DNA from: Dactylorhiza incarnata
Taxonomy: Eukaryota > Streptophyta > Magnoliopsida > Asparagales > Orchidaceae
Reading direction: 5' to 3'
Assembly (NCBI GenBank): GCA_033032865.1
Contig: JAWHQI010000239.1
Location: forward strand, 372,001-436,000
DNA length: 64,000 bases
In this document: piece after piece, positions 11,055-21,916 of the stretch
Layout: the number at the start of each line of letters is the position of its first letter
Numbering within the stretch: position 1 is the stretch's first letter
Notes under the pieces: model-generated
The model's input: the letters and a program-made list of their open reading frames with translations, nothing else
The model's database searches: none
Told to the model about the DNA's origin: nothing
Translations under genes and position numbers: made by a program

Positions 11055-12404
11055 TGAAAGTGCACAGTTAACCTCACTAGAATTCTCTAGAGGGGGGGGG
11101 GGGGGGGGTGAATAGAGATTTTAAAATACTTTGTGCAAAGTTAACAAATATATATATATATATATATGTGTAATAATCACAGATTTAAGCTTCCCACACA
11201 CACCAACAAAAATTAAGCAAATAAAGAAAGTAACAGCAAAAAGAAAATCACAGCACAACACCAAGAAATATAGTGGTTCCCCAAACTTTGGGTAGTCCAC
11301 TCTTCTACCCCCTTGGTAGGAATTCACTATCTTGTACTGAGTCTTTTGATAAAGAGACTCTTAGAACCAGCCTGAGTCTTTTGATAAGGAGACTCTTAGA
11401 ACCAGTACAACTGAATTTTTTGAAGAGAGATTCTAAAAACTCTTTTACACTGTTTGAAAATGAAATGAAGATAAGAAGAAGTAGAAGAAGTAATTGAAAC
11501 AAGAAAGAATCTTCTTCTTAGCAAGAAGATTAGAAGCACAAGAAATAGTGAATGAAATCTCTCTTCTATAGTGAGAATGAGATTGTAGGCCTTTTTCTCT
11601 TTCAATGAGAGCTATCAGAGATTGCAGCAGTATGGCTTCAGAAAGAGAAGAAGAAGAAGGCTTGTTGTTTGCTGCAGCACACTTTCACTTTTCTCAGTTT
11701 TTCTCACTTTTCTCTTGGGAGCTTTTCCTCTATTTCAAATGTATGGAGTGGATCACTTTTTTTTTCTCTGCCGACTTCCCTCTTATTTATAGCTCTGCTT
11801 ATTCAAAGAATACTATAGGAGAATAATAAATTAGCAGTCAGAGAAATAGTAAGAGAGGAAAGATTCCATAATCAATATTTTTGTAGAAGGAAAGAGATCA
11901 TTCTGATTTCAAATAATATACATAATAAACTTAATCAATTTAGCCAAGAATCAATTAGAAGGAAAGACTGATTCAGAACGGCTATAAAAGAATAATATAA
12001 TTCCATAAGAATCAGATCTACAAGAAGAAGGAAAGAGATCTGGCGTGTTTTGAATTTGTCATAGGAATCGACGTGCGTCGATTACTATTCGACGGAAGCG
12101 TCAATTTCAGACTGGCTGGACGTCGAGAGGAGAATATGGAAGATGCGTCGACTAAGGTGCGTCGACTTCACTAGATACGTCGACTAGAAGTCAGAGTTAC
12201 GTCGACATAGGTTACGTCGAATTCTGTTTGGAGTTACTTTGCCTCATTCTGAGAGGAACGACGACTACACTTCGACGTTGCGTCGAATACTATTCGACGT
12301 TGCGTCGAATACTATTCGACGCATATTTACTTAGACTAATTTTTCATTCTTAGAATTTATATTCTACTCATTTTTAGGGGTTAAGATAAATCATTTCCCC
12401 AACA
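11055..12404 (-). repeat. 3' LTR of the copia element
   Basis: This 1350-bp LTR reads TGTTGGGGAAATG... to ...GTGCACTTTCA on the minus strand. Notable parts are a G17 run (11092-11108, C17 in the sense strand), an expanded TA microsatellite (about 11148-11167), a TATA box within CTATAAATAAG (near 11787), and a dense cluster of CGTCGA palindromes (12065-12325). A tandem duplication of about 22 bp in that cluster (near 12295-12320) is absent from the other LTR. Confidence 0.93.
12065..12325. repeat. CGTCGA palindrome cluster in copia 3' LTR
   Basis: More than a dozen copies of CGTCGA, GTCGAC or close variants occur in about 260 bp. Some are arranged as hairpins, such as CGTCGAAT-ACT-ATTCGACG. 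The cluster is repeated in the 5' LTR (21018-21250) and at two internal places of the same element. Confidence 0.85.
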
Positions 12405-12414
12405 ATCTCCCCCT
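12405..12414 (-). other. Polypurine tract of the copia element
   Basis: On the minus strand, AGGGGGAGAT directly precedes the 3' LTR start TGTTGGGG. This is the expected primer for plus-strand DNA synthesis. Confidence 0.85.
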
Positions 12415-12557
12415 ATTTGTCTTAACCCTATTCAGGGAGAAATTGTATCAGCTTTTAATCAACACAGCAAGGCATTTATATAGAAAAGAAATATGTTAAG
12501 TAATTAGAAGAAAGTAGAGAAAGAAATCATATAACATGTAAGTATCTTTCACAAGAT

Positions 12558-14292
12558 TTATACTAAGAACTTCTTGTTATACATGAAGTTGACAAAGGCA
12601 GAGTAAAGTTTCTTAGATAAATTTTCAATAGCTTCAAAAATGTAGGTCCTGGCTCTATCAAGATGCTCCTAAACATTTATAATAATTGTGTGCAGCTTTG
12701 CCAGGGTCTTTTCAGCATCAGGGAGAGTGTCATTTATGGAATAGCCCTTGCTAATGATAATTGCTTCCTTTTCATCAATCATTTCAATTGTAATGCATTG
12801 AGGTTTCTTTGGTGTAGATTTGGGCTCAGATGGTCCCTTGTTGTCAACCTTGGGCCTATATTTTCTCTTCTTCTCTGATTCTTGTTTCTCAGGGATCTCA
12901 GATACTTTTCCTTTCCCTTTCCAGTGTGAACTATGTCATTTGTCAAATCCTTCTGGTCTTTTAGTCTTCATATAGGGAATGCAGTCATCTTCTGAACACC
13001 TTACACCCCTTTTGTGCTTTTGTCCTTTGTCTAGGATAAGCCCTGCCTGAGGATTTTTCTTCTGATATGCTTCAACATCAAACAATTTCATTGGAAGTTT
13101 GATGGAAGATTCAGCAAGAATCTGTTCTTTGTTCATCCCCTTCTTGATCTTTTCCATCCAGATATTCCTCTTATCCTCTGTCTCTTTCATTGCTGCTTCA
13201 AATTCATACAACTCTCTTTCTCTCATTTCTTCATGCCTCTTTTCCATGTCAGGGTCATGGTACTCCTTTACAGGACTTCTTTCAAACCTTTTTATCTCCT
13301 CAACAGCTTTTCTGTATTTCTTTTCCTTTCCATAGTCTTTCCTTTCTTCTTTGGAGAATTTTTGCCAATGAGGGATGGCTTCTCTTCTTCTTTTCATTTG
13401 TCCTCTTGGTCTTTCCCTAGGTAGCATTTGTGGAGGTAAAGGTAGTAGAGGAGGTAGAGAAGGAGGTTGAAGTGGTGGTAGAGGTAGAGGTGGAGATGTA
13501 GTTTTCTCTTTAGAAAGAGAAGGTGGGGAAGGAACTTTTGTAGGAGAGGGAATTTGTTCTGTAACAGGAGGCAGAATGTCCTCTGGTAGAGTAGACTGTG
13601 CTGAGGAATGTTTTTCTCCTTCAATCTCTTCTGGAGGAATATCCTCAAGTAGGGGTGTCTTGAGTTTGATATAACTAGCAGAGAAGCCAGGAGAGTGATG
13701 CTGATATTCTTCCATACAAGGGGGTGCATCAATCCAGACTTGCCCTTTCCCGTCATCTGAAGTGGCTACTTCTTCCTCCCCCTGGATTTCTGTATTCTTT
13801 ACTGCAACAATCTCCCCCTGAACATATGGGGCATCTGCTCTGAATGCTGAGTCCACAGCATGGTCTCCTTCTGTATGGTAGGATGAGGTTTCACCAAAGG
13901 GGTTGTTGAAGGTGTAATCAGAGTGATTTGAGAAGATTGGAGCCTATAGTAAGAAATGGAGTTGGTGTAATATGTAGAGATTATAGTTAGAGTTTGGAGA
14001 AGAATTAACCCTGAGCTTTAAGAGGGATAGAGAACCTGATTGGAGGGGTTTCTGGAGCAACTCTCCCCCTGGTGGATGTAAACCATTTTGGCGACAGAGG
14101 TTGTTCTTTAAGAAGAACATGAAGCTCAGGAAGAGAAGCAGAGAGGTTGGCCAGTTTGGCTTCATAGGTAGTTAGCATGGCGGCACACTCGTTTGAGAAG
14201 TTGTTCAGTCGTGTCTGAAATTCATTCACGAGTTGTTCCAGAGCATCGTTTATTACTTGGATGATGGCAGATTGAACAGGAGTTGGCGCCAT
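12558..14292 (-). pseudogene. Extra ORF (ORF3) after RNase H in the copia element, broken
   Basis: This sense-strand reading frame lies between RNase H and the 3' LTR, where SIRE-type elements carry an envelope-like ORF. It starts MAPTPVQSAIIQ and is followed by a helical N-terminal part. A Pro/Ser-rich middle (about 13550-13420) and a long Lys/Glu/Arg-rich coiled-coil segment (about 13380-13080) come next. A frameshift lies between about 14005 and 13856. In-frame stops lie at 12936 (TGA) and about 12668 (TAG), with open sequence beyond each. I see no signal peptide or convincing membrane segment, so an envelope role is not supported by sequence. The function is unknown. Confidence 0.7.
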
Positions 14293-14466
14293 TGTTGCAG
14301 AGAGAAGGGTAAAAGATGAAGTTTTTGGCGGTCTGGGAGAGTATGAGTTGTGAAATAAGATGTATTATTTAAAGAAGGTGAAACATCGAAAAAGAAATAG
14401 AAATCAAGGTATATTAGGTAATTCAATCGTCAAAAGGAGAAGGAAAGATTTGTTTCCAGTATTATC

Positions 14467-14605
14467 ATGAAGTCGATGCATGCGTCGATATGGAGTCGAC
14501 GCTCCGTCGAAATTTTGTCAGCCTATTGTCCTTTCGACGTGTTCGCAGATTTGCGTCGATATCAAGTCGACGGTGCGTCGATAGGTAATCGACGTATCTT
14601 CAAGT
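14467..14605. repeat. CGTCGA palindrome cluster between RNase H and ORF3
   Basis: This noncoding segment has about eight CGTCGA or TCGACG motifs in 140 bp, for example GCGTCGAT near 14480 and AAGTCGACGG near 14565. It is the same motif family as in the LTRs but without longer sequence similarity to them. Confidence 0.8.
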
Positions 14606-14653
14606 GCTCTCTTAGTTTTTCTGACCTCTTTTAGATTTGCCCAACAATGATGT

Positions 14654-16524
14654 TTACAAGCTTCCATCAAGCATTCCTAAGGTGTTGATGAAGTAAGTAT
14701 TCTTAGTTTCATCTAAGGGTTTGGTGAAAATGTCTGCTCTTTGACTGTCAGTAGGAATATATTCTAAGGTTATCTTGCCTTTTTCTACATTGTCTCTAAG
14801 AAAGTGATGTCTGATCTCTATATGTTTGGTTCTACTATGAAGGACTGGGTTGGATGCTATGGATATAGCACTAGAACTATCACAATAGATTTTAGAGTTG
14901 TTGACTTCCAATTTATAGTCAAGAAGCTGATTTTGCATCCATAGGATTTGTGAACAACATCTATATATTCAGCTTCAGCTGTTGAGGTTGAGACTGAGGT
15001 TTGTTTCTTACTGAACCATGATATTAATCTGTCACCTAGAAATTGGCAAGTACCAGATGTGCTTTTTCTATCAACCCTACAACCAACATAGTCTGCATCT
15101 GAGAAACCTGTTAATTCAAAGATGGTTTCTGCTGAGTACCATAAACCTAGTTCAGGTGTTCCCTTTAGGTATCTAAGAATTCTTTTTACAAAGGAGTGAT
15201 GGGATTCTTTTGGATCAACCTGAAATCTAGCACATATGCAAGTGGCAAACATAATGTCAGGTCTGCTAGCTGTTAGATAGAGAAGGGAACCTATGATTGC
15301 CCTATAGGTCTTTTGATCTACTGCTTTTCCCTTATCATCCTTTTCTATGATGGCATTAGTTGCCATAGGTGTTTTCATGGTAGATGCTGATTCCATACCA
15401 AACTTTTTGATTAACTCTTTAGTGTATTTAGATTGAGAGATAAAGATCCCCTCACTGCTTTGTTTTACTTGTAGCCCTAAGAAATAAGAGAGTTCTCCTA
15501 TATTACTCATTTCAAATTTAGATTGCATTAGATTAGCAAATCTTTTACAGAATTTGGGATGGGTTGAGCCAAAGATGATGTCATCTACATAGATTTGAAC
15601 AAGCAGGAGTTTATTCTTGTGGGTTCTAGTAAAAAGTGTTTTATCTACTTTACCTCTTTCAAAAGAATTTTCTATCAGGAAGTTGGAGAGAGTTTCATAC
15701 CAAGCTCTAGGTGCTTGCTTAAGACCATAAATAGCTTTGTTAAGACTATAAACAAAGTTAGGAGAGGAGGGATTGATAAAACCCGGTGGTTGCTCTACAT
15801 ACACCTCTTCTTGAAGGTCACCATTCAGAAAAGCACTCTTGACATCCATCTAGTAGACTTTCATCTTCATGAAAGCTGCATAGGCAAGAAAGAGTCTGAT
15901 TGCTTCCAATCTGGCTACTGGAGCAAAGGTTTGATTGTAGTCTATTCCTTCTTTTTGTCTGTATCCTTGTGCTACAAGTCTTGCCTTGTTCCTGACAATT
16001 ACTCCAGTGGAATCTAATTTGTTTCTGTATACCCACTTTGTACCAATAACTGGGTAGTTTCTTGGTCTCTCAACTAAGTTCCACACTTTGTTTCTCTCAA
16101 ATTGGCTTAGTTCTTCTTGCATGGCTATAATCCAGTGAGGATCACAATTTGCTTCCTCAAACTTCTTTGGTTCAACTTGTGATAAGAAGCATTGCAACAT
16201 CATCCCATTGGAGACTTGGTGTCTTGTTCTTACTCCAGTATTGGGGTCTCCAATTACTTGGGATTGTGGATGATTTTTCATATTGATCCCTGTCCTGCTT
16301 GGATTTGTCAGATGCTCTTCTTCCTCATTAACAATGGGATCATTGTCCAACTATTCCTCCTGAACCATGTTTTCTTGTGGGAGTTGGTTTTGATTGCTCT
16401 TTTCTGAACCTTCTTCATGTTCTTGTTCAGACTCCTCACTTGGTTCCTGTAGCTGGTTTTCTTTCCCAGTGTCTGTGTTCTTTAGAGTCAGATAATCAAA
16501 CTTAGTCTCTATGCTGCTGTTTTC
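14654..16524 (-). pseudogene. pol: Copia RT and RNase H domains, broken
   Basis: Reverse transcriptase copies element RNA and RNase H removes the template. RT motifs run from [11 protein letters not shown] through [11 protein letters not shown] and [10 protein letters not shown] to the catalytic IYVDDIIFG. RNase H has [26 protein letters not shown] and the C-terminal TKHIEIRHHFLRD. The frame continues from the integrase ORF. It is broken by TAG at about 16351 and 15850 (both at positions where Gln is usual or likely) and by a frameshift inside RNase H near 14940. Catalytic residues remain, so decay is recent. Confidence 0.9.
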
Positions 16525-17856
16525 CTATGGAAAAGGACTGGTGGAAGTTTCCTCCCCCTTAAACAGCATGTTAGTTTCATCAAATATAATGTGCATGGAT
16601 TCTTCAATTCTGAGAGTTCTCCTGTTATAGCACCTATAAGCTTTACTAGATGATGAGTACCCCAGAAATATTCCATCCTCAGACTTCTTGTCAAACTTGG
16701 CAAGATGATTTTTCCCATTATTTAGGATAAAGCAAGCACATCCAAAAATTTTAAAGTATTTAACAATGGGTGTTTTTCCCTTCAGGAGCTCATATGGAGT
16801 TTTTGACTTAGTTTTGTGTATGAGGCTTCTATTTAGAACATAGTTTGCAGTGTTGACTACTTCAGCCCAGAAGGTTTTTGGTAATCTTGATTCTGCAAGC
16901 AAGGTCCTTCCTGATTCAATTAAGGTTCTATTCTTTCTTTCAGCAACTCCATTTTGTTGAGGAGTTCTAGGTGCTGAGAAGCTTTGTTTGATACCTACAT
17001 CCTCACAGAAACTACATATTAATTGATTTTCAAATTCAGTCCCATGATCACTTCTGATTATGGAAACATGAGTATTGAATTCAGATTGAATCTGTCTTAT
17101 GAATCTTGAGAGAATCTTGTGGGTTTCAGACTTAGCCCTTAGAAAGAATACCCAGCTAAATCTAGAATAGTCATCCACAATAACTAGGGTATAAGACTTT
17201 CCACCTAAGCTCTGAGTGGATAAGGGACCTATGAGATCCATGTGCAGTAAGTAGAGAATCCTGGGGGAGTCATCCTTACCAATTGGTTTGAAGGATGATT
17301 TGGTCTGTTTTCCTAGTTGGCAAGGTCTACATGGAGAATCCTTAGAGTACCTACCCTTTGGTAGGCCTCTGACTAGGTTATTCTTTGCTAGTTTACTAAA
17401 GGTTTTGTAGTTTAGATGACCCAGTCTCCTATGCCATAATTCACTTTTATCAATAATATTGTTGAACAAACAAACTTCTGTGGGTGTGGAGCTAAAGTCT
17501 ACTATATATACTTTCCCTTTTTTAATTCCATTGAGTACTATGTCACCAGTCTTGACATCAATAATATGGCAAAATAATGTGGTGAATTTTACCTCATACA
17601 TACCACTGTCACATATCTGACATATACTTATCAGATTGTGCTTCAGTCCTTTGACTACTGCCACATTCTTGAAGGTAACTTTCCCTTCTTTGAAATCTCC
17701 AAAGCCCCTGGTTTGCCCACAGCTAGAGTCTCCAAAAGTCACTGATGGTCCATGTCTATCTTCAAAGTTGGTTAATAGATTGTTGTACCCTGTCATGTGC
17801 ATGGAGCATCCACTATTCAAGTACCACACCAGCCTGAATGTGTGATACATCTGCAC
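16525..17856 (-). pseudogene. pol: Copia protease (active-site change) and integrase
   Basis: The N-terminus has the protease active-site region WYLNSGCSMHMTG. Copia proteases normally have DSG, so the catalytic Asp is Asn here. A zinc-binding region follows (LWHRRLGHLNY, then CRPCQLGKQ), and then the DDE integrase core with DLIGPLS, RSDHGTEFEN and QQNGVAERKNRT, all acidic residues present. Downstream is a C-terminal region containing GIFLGYSSSSKAYR. The frame ends at a TAG (16525-16527) but stays open beyond it in the same phase into RT. This suggests a nonsense mutation in a single gag-separate pol frame. Confidence 0.9.
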
Positions 17857-17864
17857 ATAAGATG

Positions 17865-18341
17865 TTAAACATTAGTTTGGACCCTGCTAAGCTGGGATCC
17901 CTTCCTCCCAACAGGAAAAGGTTCAATGAAAGAGTAAGTTGGTTTTTCAGAGTACCCTTTCTTCTTTAGGAGTGTTGGCTTATCATACCAGCAGTCTTTA
18001 GTAATATTGCAGAAATAGTATTCATAATAAAAAGAAATAGATTGAGAAGACTTTTTGGAAAAGGAGATATTTCTGTTAGATTGGTTGCGTCGATATAAAT
18101 TCGACGTATGTTTAAGGTTGCGGTGAGTCGAAGTCGACCCTTCCTTCATTCTGTGTTCTCTTTTAGTCGAAGCATAGGAGAGGTTGCGTTGATTGGGAGT
18201 CGACATATTTCGGCGTATGCGTTGATTAGAAATCGATGTATTATTTGAGTTGCGTTGAGTAGAATTCGACGCACGTCGATACTTATTCGACACAAGTTTG
18301 TTTCTTTTCAGAGGATATTTACCTAGGATTCCTTCATACAT
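17865..18341 (-). pseudogene. Copia gag-pol spacer coding region with CGTCGA motifs
   Basis: This open stretch of 158 codons sits between gag and protease. It is rich in Ser, Asn, Arg and Thr and has no recognised domain. Its first half (about 18300-18085) carries the same CGTCGA/TCGACG motif family found in the LTRs. Gag ends at an A/T homopolymer (18345-18360), so this stretch was probably continuous with gag or pol before slippage there. Confidence 0.55.
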
Positions 18342-18356
18342 AGTGAAATTATTTTT

Positions 18357-19919
18357 TTAAAAAACAGTAGTTGTTTCTGGATTTTCTTGTGATTCTTCTC
18401 CTATGAGATTATTCTTCCTAGTGAAGTGGATAGGATGTCTCCAGACAAGTTTGGTGGGTGACTGAGGTCTGGGTTCTAAATCAGTATTAAACTCTAGTTG
18501 TCTAAATCTATTAGTGAGATTTTCAGAGATTTTCTTGAGTTTTTGACTTCTGCCATTTAGAGAATCTTCAAAGGCTTTTGCCTTTGCTAGCTCATTTTTC
18601 AGTGTTTGATTTTCAGTATTTATTTTATCTAGTTGCTCCTCTGATCTAGAGAGTTCTTGACTGAGCTCATAGTTTTTATATCGTGTATCCATTTGTTTGA
18701 GATTGTTCAATTCATTTCTTAGTTCTTTTATTTCCTTTTCAGATTTGACTTGATCTAAACAACATTGTTTGAAATTATTTTTGAAATCAGTAGAAGAGAA
18801 GTCTATATCATCAAATATATTTACCAGAGATTTATCTTCAGGCTTCTCAGTAGCCATCAAACAGGTTTCCTTTTGCTTAGCCTCTTCTTGATCATTTTCA
18901 GATGAGGTACTTCCTTCAGATTCTGAATCACTCCATGATTGAGCAATGAATCCTTTCTCTTTCTTCTTCTTCTTTAGATCTGTTCTTTTCAGATCTTTCT
19001 TGTCACTGATCTCTTTAGGACATTCAGGTGCAATGTGTCCAAGTTTCCTGCAAGAGTAACATATAATCTCTTTAGTGGGAGTTTTATCATACCTGGTTTT
19101 TGAATCTCTCCTTCTGGATCCTTCTGTTTTGATCCACTTCTTGAACCTTCTGGCCAGTAGACTGATCAGCTCCTCATCACTTGTAGAGGGTTCACCTGCA
19201 GTAGCTTTTAAAGCAATACTCTTTTCCTTTGAGAGTGAAGGAGTCTTTTCTTTCTCTTCTTTCTCAGCTCTTGTTTTCAACAACTGTTCATAGTATCTTA
19301 ATTTACCCAACAGAACATCTGTTGAAATTTCATTTTGTCTTCTGGAGTCTCTAATTGGCCAAATTCTTGAGTCCCAAGATCTAGGGAAGCAAGTTAGCAA
19401 TTTGTCATTTATCTCAGTGAGAGATATGTCCTTCTCAAGTGTTCTTAACTCATTTATTATGAGGTTGAATCTGGCATACATGTCAGCAACACTTTCACTA
19501 TCTTTCTTTTGGAAGTTTTCATATTGAGAGATGAGTAATGCCTTTCTATCTTTTCTCTCATCAGCACTCCCTTCTACCATTTTAGTGAGAGCTTCCCATA
19601 TTTCCTTAGCTGACTCACATTCAGCAATCTTTTGGAAGGTTTCATCTGAGAGGGTTGAAACTAAGATATTCAAAGCCTTGGCATCACATGCATGAGCTTT
19701 CTTTTCTTCATCTGTCCATTTAGCCTTTGAAGCAAGTGTTTGTGTGACCTTTCCACTTGAGTCCTTCTTGAATGGGTTGGGAGGACCTGTCATAATAACA
19801 TCAAATAATTCTTCATCAATAGAGTTTAGATAAATTTTAATTCTTATTTTCCAAAGTGCAATCTTTTCAAGGTTGCAAATTGGTGGTCTGGTGGAAGCAT
19901 AATCTTTGATTTGTGCCAT
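18357..19919 (-). CDS. gag: Copia gag
   Basis: This 520-residue capsid/nucleocapsid protein is open from ATG (MAQIKDYASTR) to stop. Residues 1 to about 220 form the copia gag domain, including LWKIRIKIYL-type and IWEALTKMVEG segments. A zinc knuckle, C-YS-C-RKLG-H-IAPE-C, lies near residue 286. After that come Lys-rich and Ser/Glu-rich stretches and a C-terminal coiled coil (KEIKELRNELNNLKQ and onward). The start lies about 85 bases after the primer-binding site. This is the only fully open gene of the element. Confidence 0.93.
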   Translation of the reverse strand: MAQIKDYASTRPPICNLEKIALWKIRIKIYLNSIDEELFDVIMTGPPNPFKKDSSGKVTQTLASKAKWTDEEKKAHACDAKALNILVSTLSDETFQKIAECESAKEIWEALTKMVEGSADERKDRKALLISQYENFQKKDSESVADMYARFNLIINELRTLEKDISLTEINDKLLTCFPRSWDSRIWPIRDSRRQNEISTDVLLGKLRYYEQLLKTRAEKEEKEKTPSLSKEKSIALKATAGEPSTSDEELISLLARRFKKWIKTEGSRRRDSKTRYDKTPTKEIICYSCRKLGHIAPECPKEISDKKDLKRTDLKKKKKEKGFIAQSWSDSESEGSTSSENDQEEAKQKETCLMATEKPEDKSLVNIFDDIDFSSTDFKNNFKQCCLDQVKSEKEIKELRNELNNLKQMDTRYKNYELSQELSRSEEQLDKINTENQTLKNELAKAKAFEDSLNGRSQKLKKISENLTNRFRQLEFNTDLEPRPQSPTKLVWRHPIHFTRKNNLIGEESQENPETTTVF

Positions 19920-20001
19920 GTAAAAAAAATAGTTTTTAGAAATATATATATATGAGGTAGGATCCTTTTGATCAAAGAGTTACCCTTTTTAGATGAACCT
20001 A

Positions 20002-20013
20002 CCTCTGATACCA
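20002..20013 (-). other. Copia primer-binding site (initiator tRNA-Met)
   Basis: TGGTATCAGAGG on the minus strand lies two bases after the 5' LTR. It matches the plant initiator tRNA-Met primer site TGGTATCAGAGC in 11 of 12 bases. It fixes the element's orientation and LTR boundary. Confidence 0.92.
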
Positions 20014-20015
20014 AT

Positions 20016-21334
20016 TGAAAGTGCACAGTTAACCTCACTAGAATTCTCTAGAGGGGGGGGGGGGGGGGAATAGAGATTTAAAAATACTTTGTGCAAAGTT
20101 AACAAATATATATATATGTGTAATAATCACAGATTTAAGCTTCCCACACACACCAACAAGAATTAAGCAAATAAAGAAAGTAACAGCAAAAAGAAAATCA
20201 CAGCACAACACAAAGAAAAATAGTGGTTCCCCAAACTTTGGGTAGTCCACTCTTCTACCCCCTTGGTAGGAATTCACTATCTTGTACTGAGTCTTTTGAT
20301 AAGGAGACTCTTAGAACCAGCCTGAGTCTTTTGATAAGGAGACTCTTAGAACCAGTACAACTGAATTTTTTGAAGAGAGATTCTAAAAACTCTTTTACAC
20401 TGTTTGAAAATGAAATGAAGATAAGAAGAAGAAGTAGAAGAAGTAATTGAAATAAGAAAGAATCTTCTTCTTAGCAAGAAGATTAGAAGCACAAGAAATA
20501 GTGAATGAAATCTCTCTTCTATAGTCAGAAGGAGATTGTAGGCCTTTTTCTCTTTCAATGAGAGCTATCAGAGATTGCAGCAGTATGGCTTCAGAAAGAG
20601 AAGAAGAAGAAGGCTTGTTGTTTGCTGCAGCACACTTTCACTTTTCTCAGTTTTTCTCACTTTTCTCTTGGGAGCTTTTCCTCTATTTCAAATGTATGGA
20701 GTGGATCACTTTTTTTTTTCTGCCGACTTCCCTCTTATTTATAGCTCTGTTTATTCAAAGAATACTATAGGAGAATAATAAATTAGCAGTCAGAGAAATA
20801 GTAAAAGAGGAAAGGTTCCATAATCAATATTTTTGTAGAAGGAAAGAGATCATTCTGATTTCAAATAATATCCATAATAAATTTAACCAATTTAGCCAAG
20901 ATTCAATTAGAAGGAAAGACTGATTCAGAACGGCTATAAAAGAATAATATAATTCCATAAGAATCAGATCTACAAGAAGAAGGAAAGAGATCTGGCGTGT
21001 TTTGAATTTGTCATAGGAATCGACGTGCGTCGATTACTATTCGACGGAAGCGTCGATTTCAGACTGGCTGGACGGCGAGAGGAGAATATGGAAGGTGCGT
21101 CGACTAAGGTGCGTCGACTTCACTAGATACGTCGACTAGAAGTCAGAGTTACGTCGACATAGGTTACGTTGAATTCTGTTTGGAGTTACTTCGCCTCATT
21201 CTGAGAGGAACGACGACTACACTTCGACGTTGGGTCAAATACTATTCAACGCATATTTACTTAGACTAATTTTTCATTCTTAGAATTTATATTCTACTCA
21301 TTTTTAGGGGTTAAGATAAATCATTTCCCCAACA
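20016..21334 (-). repeat. 5' LTR of the copia element
   Basis: This 1319-bp partner of the LTR at 11055-12404 has the same TGTTGGGG start and TTTCA end, a G17 run at 20053-20069, and a CGTCGA cluster at 21018-21250. It is shorter mainly because of a shorter TA repeat and one fewer copy of the 22-bp duplication. Confidence 0.93.
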
Positions 21335-21916
21335 AGATTCAACAGGGTCCATCAGCACCAGCCAACACAAACCGGGCGGTCTGATAGAATTCAGATCTCC
21401 TCCAAAGATTGAAGATCACCAAGGCCCAAGTCCAAAATCCAAGCCGCGGTCTCAAGTCGGAGATCGCTCGGGTTGCACCATGAAGCCGCGGTCTCAAGTC
21501 GGCTTCTCTCTTTTTTCCTTTCTGTATCCCGTCACCGCCTGCCCGTTTCTCCTATACCCGGGCAAGCGGTTATCTTATCCCTGCCCGTTCAGGAAGGCCC
21601 CCAAGCCTATAAATAGGGGGCGGCAACGTTCCCAAGGCACGCACACTCGAATCCAGGAGCTCGCTTGTTTGAGCTGCGGTCTCGAGTTTCCCATCTTGCG
21701 ACATGTCTGACCGGCCGGCTTCTGCTTTCCTGCTCTAGCAGTCCGCTGTAATCTCTTTATTTCAATCAAAGGAAAGCCCGTCACAGGAGTGGCATTCGCC
21801 ATGTCGGGCGAAGTCTGTCCTTGACCGCTGCCAGCGGTCTCATTTTCTCTAAACAAAAAGTAACCGACAGCCCGCAGCCTCCGATTTCCTTCGGAGGTGC
21901 AATTTTGGATTCAATA
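21335..21916 (+). repeat. Tat-2 3' LTR, second piece
   Basis: The LTR continues after the copia element. It contains the TATA box TATAAATAGG (near 21609), the GAAAGCCCGTC box, and the end TTCAATA, where other copies have CTCAACA. Satellite DNA starts immediately after. Confidence 0.9.

Larger units (their letters stand above)
11055..21334 (-). mobile_element. SIRE-like Ty1/copia retrotransposon
   Basis: This 10,280-bp element lies on the minus strand with the order 5' LTR, primer site, gag, protease-integrase-RT-RNase H, extra ORF, polypurine tract, 3' LTR. Domain order with integrase before RT defines Ty1/copia. The RT signature [11 protein letters not shown], the long gag and the extra ORF after RNase H fit the SIRE/Maximus group. 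The two LTRs are very similar, differing by a small number of substitutions and microsatellite-length changes, so insertion was fairly recent. Several stops and a frameshift make it non-autonomous now. Confidence 0.93.
3248..21916 (+). mobile_element. Tat-lineage element Tat-2 (5'-truncated; hosts Tat-1 and a copia element)
   Basis: The plus-strand Tat element is cut on its left by Tat-1. What remains is the integrase, a 6.4-kb 3' region with stem-loops and two antisense genes, and a 3' LTR in two pieces (10975-11054 and 21335-21916). The LTR is separated by a copia element. The right end CAATA (normally CAACA) meets satellite DNA, and GTGTT after it fits a satellite target site. Tat-2 is older than both elements nested in it. 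Confidence 0.9.

Noticed and set aside
12936..14292. Retroviral envelope gene
   Set aside because: The position fits an envelope-like ORF, but no signal peptide, glycosylated ectodomain or membrane anchor can be seen.
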